Source of the DNA: Chryseobacterium endalhagicum
GTDB lineage: Bacteria > Bacteroidota > Bacteroidia > Flavobacteriales > Weeksellaceae
Reading direction: 5' to 3'
Length of the DNA: 64,000 bases
Assembly (NCBI RefSeq): GCF_016745235.1
Contig: NZ_JAELVM010000001.1
Span: 385,856 to 449,855 of the forward strand
Of the stretch, positions 8,730 through 14,094 are shown in pieces. The notes beneath the pieces were generated by a model that was not told the DNA's origin, did no database searches, and saw only the letters and a program-made list of their open reading frames with translations. Position 1 is the stretch's first letter; every line of letters begins with the position of its first letter. Position numbers and translations under genes: made by a program.

Positions 8730-9764
8730 ATGCTGATAGACTTCAATAATCTCAATATTAATAATTTATCCTTTCAAACCGATTTCGAACACAAAATCAA
8801 AAATTTTTTAGAAGAATGGTTTTCTGATGGGGATACCGTAAAAGTACAGACCTCGGGCTCTACCGGAACTCCGAAAATTTTTGCGATTGAGAAAAAAAAG
8901 ATGATCAATTCTGCGGTGATGACCTGTAATTTCCTGGGCTTACAGGAAGGGGATAAAGCATTGCTCTGCCTTCCGGTTGAATATATTGCCGGAAAAATGA
9001 TGACCGTACGTTCTGCAGAAAGAAAATTAAAATTAATTGTTGCCGAACCGTCTTTACAGCCGCTTAAAGATTTGAATGAAGAAGTGGATTTCTGTGCAAT
9101 GACTCCTCTTCAGGTAGAAAATTCGCTGGAACAGTTATATTTAATTAAAAACTTAATTATTGGAGGAGCCGCAGTTTCAGAAAGCCTTAAGCAGAAAATA
9201 TTCAATAACCAACGCCTTTCTAATACTTCAAACCGTATTTTTGAAACCTATGGAATGTCCGAAACCCTGTCTCATATCGCCCTGAAAAAGCTGATGCCGG
9301 AACCTGAAGATTATTTTACAGCTTTTGAAAACGTTTCGATCAGTACAGATGAAAGAGGCTGCCTGAAGATTTTTGCCCCGAATGTGAATGCTGAGGTTCT
9401 GCAGACTAATGATTTAGTTGACATTAAAAATGAAAAGCAGTTTAAATTTCTGGGACGTATAGATAACGTCATTAATTCCGGGGGAGTGAAAATTTTTCCG
9501 GAAACCCTCGAAGTTTTGGTAAAAAAAGAAATTCCCAATGAAGCTGTGTTTATAGGAATAAAAGACGAAAGTCTGGGCCAGAAATTAATACTGGTGGTAG
9601 AAGGCGAAAAGTCGGAAGATATTACTAATAAAATATCAGCAATACCGTTCGATAAAAAATTCCATCATCCAAAAGAAATTATTTTCACAGAAAAGATCCC
9701 AAGAACTCCAAATGGTAAAGTAAACCGTATGGAACTCCACAAAATTATAGCCGAACGTTTATAA
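8730..9764 (+). CDS. menE: o-succinylbenzoate-CoA ligase-like AMP-binding enzyme
   Basis: A 344-residue adenylate-forming enzyme, short as is usual for Flavobacteriia MenE. It activates o-succinylbenzoate with ATP and CoA in menaquinone synthesis. Motifs: TSGSTGTPK P-loop (41-49), ETYGMSETL (A5-type), FLGRIDNVINSGGVKIFPETLE (A8 hinge region) and the A10 motif PRTPNGKVNR with the catalytic lysine close to the C-terminus. Menaquinone is the expected respiratory quinone here, and a type II NADH dehydrogenase lies further along the window. Other men genes are not nearby, so substrate specificity is inferred from size and overall similarity. arfB follows 39 nt downstream and is probably co-transcribed. 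Confidence 0.82.
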   Translation: MLIDFNNLNINNLSFQTDFEHKIKNFLEEWFSDGDTVKVQTSGSTGTPKIFAIEKKKMINSAVMTCNFLGLQEGDKALLCLPVEYIAGKMMTVRSAERKLKLIVAEPSLQPLKDLNEEVDFCAMTPLQVENSLEQLYLIKNLIIGGAAVSESLKQKIFNNQRLSNTSNRIFETYGMSETLSHIALKKLMPEPEDYFTAFENVSISTDERGCLKIFAPNVNAEVLQTNDLVDIKNEKQFKFLGRIDNVINSGGVKIFPETLEVLVKKEIPNEAVFIGIKDESLGQKLILVVEGEKSEDITNKISAIPFDKKFHHPKEIIFTEKIPRTPNGKVNRMELHKIIAERL

Positions 9765-9803
9765 TCTTTTATCTTTACTCTTTAATCTATTGGTCTCTGT
9801 CAT

Positions 9804-10196
9804 ATGAAAGACTTTTCAAAAGAACTCACCTTCAAAACTTCACGCAGCAGCGGGGCAGGCGGGCAGAACGTCAATAAAGTGGAAACTTCTGTTACCGTCC
9901 TTTGGTCTGTTGCAGAGTCTGAATTTTTTAATGAATATCAGAAGGAATTGATTCAGCGTAAATTAAAAAACAGGATCAATGCGGACGGCTATTTATTCCT
10001 GACGGTTTCCGAGAGCAGAACCCAGCTGATGAACAAGAATAAAGCGATTGAGAAAATTCTTGAATTCGTTGACAAGGCTTTGATTGTTCCCAAGAAAAGA
10101 ATTGCCACCAAACCTTCAAAAGGGCAAAAGCAGAAACGGCTGGATACCAAAAAGAAAATTTCTGATAAGAAAGAGAGTAGGAAGTTTAAGTTTTAA
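9804..10196 (+). CDS. arfB: alternative ribosome-rescue peptidyl-tRNA hydrolase ArfB
   Basis: A 130-residue class-I release-factor-like protein. It has the GGQ motif (residues 19-21, in RSSGAGGQNVNKVETSV) that hydrolyses peptidyl-tRNA, and no codon-recognition domain. The C-terminal tail is strongly basic (KPSKGQKQKRLDTKKKISDKK) as in YaeJ/ArfB, where it enters the empty mRNA channel of stalled ribosomes. Length matches the family (about 130-140). ATG at 9804. It follows menE by 39 nt and is followed by a heptamer repeat, not by a clear terminator. Confidence 0.92.
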   Translation: MKDFSKELTFKTSRSSGAGGQNVNKVETSVTVLWSVAESEFFNEYQKELIQRKLKNRINADGYLFLTVSESRTQLMNKNKAIEKILEFVDKALIVPKKRIATKPSKGQKQKRLDTKKKISDKKESRKFKF

Positions 10197-10198
10197 AG

Positions 10199-10361
10199 GC
10201 GGGGTCCGGGTTTTCCGAGGTTCGGGTTTTTAGTTGCTGGTTTTCAACTTTGATAAAATACTTTTAATCCCAAGTATTAAACCTTAACCCCCATACCTAA
10301 TACCCCAAAACTCGACAACTCGGACCCCGAATCCCGAATCCCGGAACCTTTGACCCCGAAT
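10199..10361. repeat. heptamer tandem array, two opposed arms (GGATTCG family)
   Basis: The left arm (10201-10237) consists of GGGTCCG/GGTTTTCC/GAGGTTCG-like words. The right arm (10321-10348) is four heptamers in exact register, CGGACCC CGAATCC CGAATCC CGGAACC, in the opposite orientation. The same words occur at 2.4 kb and 13.1 kb. It occupies the 3' side of arfB. Confidence 0.8.
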
Positions 10362-10422
10362 CTTAACGATTTTGAATGTTTAGAATTTTTGAGTATCTTA
10401 GAGGTATTATTAATCAATTTTT

Positions 10423-10536
10423 ATGACAGCAATGATTTCTTTATCCGCAGAATGCCGTTCCAATGGCCTCTTGCTGTCGCTTTTATATTTGCATACGGAC
10501 TCTTTTCTTAAAAGTTCCAAGGACTTTATCAATTAA
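10423..10536 (+). CDS. candidate 37-residue small ORF (leader peptide?)
   Basis: An ATG-started frame encodes a 37-residue peptide containing SLSAECRSNGLLLSLLYLH. It ends with TAA two bases before a strong hairpin. No family is recognised. Its Cys-Arg and Leu-rich middle and its position upstream of the GreA-type gene would fit a leader peptide, but a chance ORF of this length is also plausible. The 488-nt gap 10197-10684 otherwise holds a repeat, the hairpin and a -7 box. Confidence 0.3.
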   Translation: MTAMISLSAECRSNGLLLSLLYLHTDSFLKSSKDFIN

Positions 10537-10537
10537 G

Positions 10538-10560
10538 CCCTGTCAGGATCCTGGACAGGG
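10538..10560 (+). other. strong hairpin between small ORF and GreA-type gene
   Basis: CCCTGTC (10538-10544) and GACAGGG (10554-10560) pair perfectly around AGGATCCTG, which can extend the stem. No T-tract follows (GAAATTTTCC), so this is more likely an RNA structure or protein site than a simple terminator. Confidence 0.6.
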
Positions 10561-10586
10561 GAAATTTTCCGAATAATTTTACCTAT

Positions 10587-10594
10587 TATTTTTG
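10587..10594 (+). promoter_or_regulatory. -7 box (TATTTTTG) of the GreA-type gene
   Basis: TATTTTTG fits TAnnTTTG and lies 90 nt upstream of the ATG at 10685. The -33 position has TTT rather than TTG. The box also argues against the longer reading frame that would start inside it at 10592. Confidence 0.5.
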
Positions 10595-10684
10595 CAGTTT
10601 TCCACGGGAGCAATACCTGACTGTATCTGTAATCCTGCACCGGATCACGGGAATCACTGCATTCATCAATTAAAAAAGAAAAAA

Positions 10685-11065
10685 ATGTCCAATCATATTA
10701 TTGTAACCACCGGAATTTATGATGCTATAAAAGATACCCTCAGAAGAAAAAAAGTAAGTAGAGACGAAGAGAAAAGGCTCGCTGAAGAACTGAGGAAAGC
10801 CCAACAGGTTCTGAGAAGAAATCTTCCTGCTGATGTGGTAACTGTTGACAGAAAAGTGACGATTAAAGATCATACTCAGAATTTTGAACATGAATATATT
10901 TTTGTAGCCTCTGCAAAAGCAAAACCGGCAAAAAACAAACATTCCATTTTATCAGATATTGCTCTTGCCACAGTAGGTTATAAAGTAGGAGATATCATCG
11001 AATGGCCGTTTAAAGACGGCGAAAGAAAGATTGAAATCCTAAAAGTGGAAGCCTGGAACGGGTGA
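10685..11065 (+). CDS. GreA/GreB-type C-terminal-domain transcription factor
   Basis: A 126-residue protein. Residues of about 20-48 are a charged helix (DEEKRLAEELRKAQQVLRR). The C-terminal part (about 50-126) is the FKBP-like GreA/GreB C-terminal fold: VVTVDRKVTIKD, then SILSDIALATVGYKVGDIIEW and a final RKIEILKVE strand. The long N-terminal coiled-coil finger of true GreA, which carries the acidic catalytic tip, is missing. It may bind RNA polymerase like Rnk or act as a reduced Gre-like factor. The start at the ATG 10685 was preferred over a TTG 93 nt upstream that gives an unlikely Cys-rich extension. A clear terminator follows. Confidence 0.78.
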   Translation: MSNHIIVTTGIYDAIKDTLRRKKVSRDEEKRLAEELRKAQQVLRRNLPADVVTVDRKVTIKDHTQNFEHEYIFVASAKAKPAKNKHSILSDIALATVGYKVGDIIEWPFKDGERKIEILKVEAWNG

Positions 11066-11092
11066 TCCCTGTGTACTCTATAGTGTTAGAAG

Positions 11093-11120
11093 AAAGTACA
11101 GCTCCCGGGCTGTACTTTTT
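11093..11120 (+). terminator. intrinsic terminator of the GreA-type gene
   Basis: Perfect 10-bp stem AAAGTACAGC / GCTGTACTTT with a 6-nt loop (TCCCGG) and a short T-tract. Confidence 0.9.
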
Positions 11121-11201
11121 ATATAATCCAGAATGGCTGGAGCCGTTTTTATCATTTGTTAAAAAAGGAGGTTCAGATACGAGTTTCTTTATGTTCCCAT
11201 G

Positions 11202-11230
11202 TTGCATTCCGTTTTTAAGTTTTATCTTTG
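11202..11230 (+). promoter_or_regulatory. promoter of the deoxyhypusine-synthase-like gene
   Basis: TTG (11202-11204), an 18-nt spacer and TATCTTTG (11223-11230). The ATG at 11245 is 14 nt after the -7 box, giving a very short leader. Confidence 0.75.
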
Positions 11231-11244
11231 CAAAAATTAAAATA

Positions 11245-12219
11245 ATGAGCAAACCGATTTCTGAATTTATAGAGAAATATTACCTGCACTTCAATGCGGC
11301 TGCGTTGGTAGATGCATCTAAGGGGTATGTTGCACATCTTAAAGATGGCGGAAAAATGATGATCACTTTGGCAGGGGCAATGTCTACTGCTGAATTGGGA
11401 AAGATACTTGCAGAAATGATCCGTCAGGGAAAAGTTGATTTTATCTCTTGTACAGGAGCCAACCTTGAAGAAGATCTGATGAACCTTGTGGCGCATTCGC
11501 ACTACGAAAGAGTTCCTCACTACAGAGATCTTACGGCACAGGACGAATGGGATCTTTTGGAAAGAGGTTTAAACAGGGTTACAGATACATGTATTCCTGA
11601 AGAAGAGGCATTCAGAAGACTTCAGAAACATATTGTAGATATCTGGAAAGATGCAGAAGCTAAAGGTGAGCGTTATTTCCCGCACGAATTCATGTACAAA
11701 ATGATTCTTTCAGGAGTTCTTGAGCAGTATTACGAAATTCCAAGAGAAAACTCATGGATGATTGCTGCCGCTGAGAAAAACCTTCCGATTGTAGTTCCGG
11801 GATGGGAAGATTCTACCATGGGTAATATCTTCGCTTCTTACTGTATCAAAGGTGAGCTTACAGCAACCACTATGAAATCAGGAATCGAGTATATGATGTA
11901 TCTTGCAGACTGGTACACTAAAAATTCAGCTGGAAAAGGAGTTGGTTTCTTCCAGATCGGTGGAGGTATTGCAGGAGATTTCCCTATCTGTGTAGTGCCA
12001 ATGCTTTATCAGGATATGGAAATGCATGACGTTCCTTTCTGGTCTTATTTCTGCCAGATTTCAGATTCTACCACATCTTATGGTTCCTATTCAGGAGCGG
12101 TTCCAAATGAGAAAATCACCTGGGGTAAACTGGATATCACAACACCGAAATTCATCGTTGAAAGTGATGCTACTATTTGTGCACCATTGATGTTCTCTTA
12201 CATCTTAGAAAATTCTTAA
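11245..12219 (+). CDS. deoxyhypusine synthase-like protein
   Basis: A 324-residue member of the deoxyhypusine synthase superfamily, NAD-dependent enzymes that transfer the aminobutyl group of spermidine. Motifs: DGGKMMITLAGAMSTAELGK near residue 35, ISCTGANLEEDL, GVGFFQIGGGIAGDFP, and ITWGKL with Lys295 at the position of the catalytic lysine of the eukaryotic enzyme (EAVSWGK). Bacteria have no eIF5A hypusine, and bacterial homologues are generally thought to work in polyamine (for example homospermidine-type) metabolism. Together with the agmatine deiminase gene at 1.3 kb this suggests an active polyamine network. A longer frame starts 183 nt upstream, but the promoter sits inside that extension, so the ATG at 11245 is right. 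Confidence 0.85.
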   Translation: MSKPISEFIEKYYLHFNAAALVDASKGYVAHLKDGGKMMITLAGAMSTAELGKILAEMIRQGKVDFISCTGANLEEDLMNLVAHSHYERVPHYRDLTAQDEWDLLERGLNRVTDTCIPEEEAFRRLQKHIVDIWKDAEAKGERYFPHEFMYKMILSGVLEQYYEIPRENSWMIAAAEKNLPIVVPGWEDSTMGNIFASYCIKGELTATTMKSGIEYMMYLADWYTKNSAGKGVGFFQIGGGIAGDFPICVVPMLYQDMEMHDVPFWSYFCQISDSTTSYGSYSGAVPNEKITWGKLDITTPKFIVESDATICAPLMFSYILENS

Positions 12220-12242
12220 GAATCTGTTCTTATAACAATATC

Positions 12243-12274
12243 AAACGCTTCAATTTATTTTGGAGCGTTTTTTT
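12243..12274 (+). terminator. intrinsic terminator of the deoxyhypusine-synthase-like gene
   Basis: Stem AAACGCTTC / GGAGCGTTT (one G-T pair) with a 10-nt loop, followed by TTTT. Confidence 0.88.
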
Positions 12275-12572
12275 ATTTAAAAATGTGTTGGAAAGCGCAA
12301 GGACGCAAAAGTTTTTTCTTTCGTATTGTTCTTTAGGACGCAGGGATTTTTACCGTCATTGCGAGGAGCTATGCGACGAAGCAATCTTTAAAAACACATT
12401 ATTATTTACAAATCTGAGATTGCTTCACCTAAAGGTTCGCAATGACAGGATGTAAAAAATAGCTGAAAATCTTTGATTTTCTTGCGTCTTAAAAAAGTAT
12501 ACATCATAAATCCTTTGCGGCTTTGCGTGTACCAACAAACCCAAAACTACAAATCATTATCTTTCATATTGA
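12275..12572. other. repeat-filled intergenic region
   Basis: Words of the CGCAAAGG type occur on both sides (AAGCGCAAGGACGCAAAAG near 12292-12310; CCTTTGCGGCTTTGCGTG near 12512-12529, in opposite orientation). They enclose the 95-nt REP-like element. The open frames here have no protein-like composition and were not called as genes. Confidence 0.7.
12354..12448 (+). repeat. 95-nt REP-like palindromic element, copy A
   Basis: Left end CGTCATTGCGAGGAGCTATG..., then GAAGCAATCT; right end AGATTGCTTC, then GGTTCGCAATGACAG. TCATTGCGA/TCGCAATGA and GAAGCAATCT/AGATTGCTTC form two nested stems with a diverged AT-rich loop. Copy B (13942-14036) has the same ends in inverse orientation and the same length of 95 nt. 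No transposase gene accompanies it. Confidence 0.88.
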
Positions 12573-12719
12573 TCAATCAAGAGAATTCACCAGCACAAAA
12601 TAACGGTAGGCCAGAATTCCCTTTTGAATCTTCGTCAGACTGTTCGGATCTTTATCACTCAGTTTCGGGAGTAACTTTTTATTCACTGTATTCAGCAGCT
12701 TAAAAAATGATTTTTTCAT
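12573..12719 (-). CDS. 48-residue conserved small basic protein (often labelled SsrA-binding protein)
   Basis: An ATG frame of 48 codons on the minus strand. It begins MKKSFFKLLNTVNKKLLPKL, continues with SDKDPNSLTKIQKGILAYRY and ends FVLVNSLD. It is basic, helical in outline and matches a family of roughly 50-residue Flavobacteriia proteins that start MKKSFFK and end in a YRYYV...LD-type motif. Database entries for them often carry the name 'SsrA-binding protein', though they are far too short for SmpB and have no SmpB fold. The real function is unknown. It sits alone between a repeat-filled gap and the alkyltransferase-like gene, which is divergent from it. Confidence 0.72.
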   Translation of the reverse strand: MKKSFFKLLNTVNKKLLPKLSDKDPNSLTKIQKGILAYRYFVLVNSLD

Positions 12720-12834
12720 ATCTTTATATTTAAAATGAAACATCATTGAATGGTTTAGAATCCAAAAATGATGCAGAAACTGTTTATTATTTACGAAAAA
12801 TATTTTTCAACATCAAAAACCAGATTACAGAACC

Positions 12835-13131
12835 ATGGATGAGATTTTCAAACAACAGGTTTACGAAGTATCCAGACTGATTCCCAAAGGCCGTGTTTCT
12901 ACGTATGGCGCCATAGCGAAAGCGGTTGGCTATCCCAATCATTCCCGTCATGTAGGAAAGGCAATGGGCGGATGCCCTGAAGATGTTCCCGCTCATCGGG
13001 TAATAGCCAGTTCCGGAGTTTTATCCGTTCCTGAATTTCAAAAAAGACTGGAAGCAGAAGGAATTACCGTTGAAAATTTAAGAATAAAGAACTTTAAGAA
13101 ACTGTTCTGGGATCCGCTGGAGGAGATTTAA
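12835..13131 (+). CDS. alkyltransferase-like protein (MGMT family, catalytic Cys replaced)
   Basis: A 98-residue protein homologous to the C-terminal DNA-binding domain of O6-alkylguanine-DNA alkyltransferase: KGRVSTYGAIAKAVGYPNHSRHVGKAM, then GGCPEDVPAHRVIASSG. In active enzymes the motif is PCHRV. Here it is PAHRV, with Ala53 in place of the nucleophilic cysteine, so direct methyl transfer is impossible. This is the hallmark of ATL proteins, which bind O6-alkylguanine and hand it to nucleotide excision repair. The length fits ATLs (about 100-110), and the Arg finger (SRHVGKAM region) is kept. It is monocistronic and followed by a heptamer repeat. Confidence 0.9.
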   Translation: MDEIFKQQVYEVSRLIPKGRVSTYGAIAKAVGYPNHSRHVGKAMGGCPEDVPAHRVIASSGVLSVPEFQKRLEAEGITVENLRIKNFKKLFWDPLEEI

Positions 13132-13134
13132 TGC

Positions 13135-13209
13135 GGGTTTCGGGATTCGGGTTGCGAGTTTATGGGATTCCAGATTCGGGGTGTTGGTTGTGGGGTTTGG
13201 GTCTGGAAT
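13135..13209 (+). repeat. heptamer tandem array (GGGATTC family)
   Basis: GGGTTTC GGGATTC GGGTTGC GAGTTTA(T) GGGATTC CAGATTC follow each other in near-exact 7-nt register (13135-13177) directly after the ATL stop codon. ATTCCAGA (13167-13174) and TCTGGAAT (13202-13209) form a stem. The words are shared with the arrays at 2.4 kb and 10.2 kb. Confidence 0.8.
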
Positions 13210-13310
13210 CGTATTTTTATTAGATTTTATCAATAAAAAATGCCATCTATGTTTTTTGCATGATGACATTTAAAACTTATACAGTAAAAGGGCAGCGTTT
13301 ACAGCTGCGG

Positions 13311-13709
13311 CTATTTTTTACTTTTGAGACCTTTCAGTTCTTCTTTTAATTTCGCATTTTCTTCTTTCAAAAGAGCGATATAATCCTGCAGATTCTGGAT
13401 GACAGATCCCGGGATATTGTCATAATTATTCTGGTTCGTGATTGCTCCTGCAGAAATAGACTTATCATTAAAAATCGGATGATCATAATTAACCATTACT
13501 TTTGTTTCTTCATCTTCATAAATTTCTTCCACGGGAACATCCAGAAAACGGGCGATTTTATCCCATTCATCTCTGACAATCCTTACATCACCGCTTTCTT
13601 TTCGGCTGTAGTTGGATACATCAGTTGCGATGATATCCGCAATCTGCTGCTGGGTGTAGCCTTTTTGTTTTCTGATGACGCGTAATTTTTCTTTTTGCAT
13701 ATCCGGCAT
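13311..13709 (-). CDS. XRE-family transcriptional regulator with C-terminal coiled coil
   Basis: A 132-residue protein. Residues of about 7-62 are a Cro/CI-type helix-turn-helix (LRVIRKQKGYTQQQIADII, then VSNYSRKESGDVRI...WDKIARFLDVPVEEIYEDE). A linker follows, and then a C-terminal heptad region (IQNLQDYIALLKEENAKLKEELKGLK, split by an unstructured QNNYDN segment) that should dimerise. The longer frame starts at TTG 13718; the ATG at 13709 (MPDMQKEK) is chosen, with ATG 13700 as an alternative. Two TGTACA palindromes lie just upstream and may be its own operator. Many small XRE regulators of this form occur in Chryseobacterium, with unknown regulons. Confidence 0.82.
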   Translation of the reverse strand: MPDMQKEKLRVIRKQKGYTQQQIADIIATDVSNYSRKESGDVRIVRDEWDKIARFLDVPVEEIYEDEETKVMVNYDHPIFNDKSISAGAITNQNNYDNIPGSVIQNLQDYIALLKEENAKLKEELKGLKSKK

Positions 13710-13739
13710 TTTATACAAAAATGGAAAAAAAGCACAATG

Positions 13740-13768
13740 TGTACAATAGAAAACATAAAAAATGTACA
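13740..13768 (-). promoter_or_regulatory. possible operator: paired TGTACA palindromes
   Basis: TGTACA at 13740-13745 and 13763-13768, with 23 bp between corresponding positions (about two helical turns), 30-60 nt upstream of the XRE gene. The spacing fits cooperative binding of two dimers. The sequence is seen directly; the regulatory role is inferred. Confidence 0.4.
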
Positions 13769-13941
13769 GTAAGGCTTAATTATTTGGAAAGGGAAATTTT
13801 TATGGTTTGTAATATTAATGTCTTTGTTGTTAAATGTTGATTATTTTCTTTTAAATGATTGAAATGGGTTTTGTTTTAAACGCAATGACGCAAAGGTTTT
13901 TAAATGCAATATTGTATTTAAATTATGCAATATTTTTTTCT

Positions 13942-14036
13942 CTGTCATTGCGAACCTTTAGGTGAAGCAATCTCAGATCTGTGAAACAATAAAGCATTTT
14001 AGAGATTGCTTCGTCGCATAGCTCCTCGCAATGACG
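13942..14036 (-). repeat. 95-nt REP-like palindromic element, copy B
   Basis: Inverse-oriented partner of the element at 12354-12448. The roughly 35-nt ends are essentially identical to copy A after reverse complementing, while the central 25 nt differ. It lies between the XRE promoter region and the htpG terminator. A short ACGCAATGACGCAAAGG word precedes it at about 13881. The 376-nt gap 13719-14094 holds these elements and no gene. Confidence 0.88.
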
Positions 14037-14043
14037 GATGCAC

Positions 14044-14075
14044 AAAAAAAGCTGCTCCCAATATGAGAACAGCCT
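14044..14075 (-). terminator. intrinsic terminator of htpG
   Basis: On the minus strand GCTGTTC / GAGCAGC (one G-T pair) forms the stem and is followed by seven T. Confidence 0.82.
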
Positions 14076-14094
14076 TAGTTTTCTGTATGATGGA

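Noticed and set aside
10592..10684. N-terminal extension of the GreA-type gene with several cysteines
   Set aside because: It starts at TTG inside a -7 box and gives an atypical Cys-rich extension; the ATG at 10685 fits better.
12177..12703. Open frames of 92 and 76 codons in the gap after the deoxyhypusine-synthase-like gene
   Set aside because: They read across a terminator, CGCAAAG words and the REP-like element, and the composition is not protein-like. A short conserved gene lies on the other strand in part of this region.
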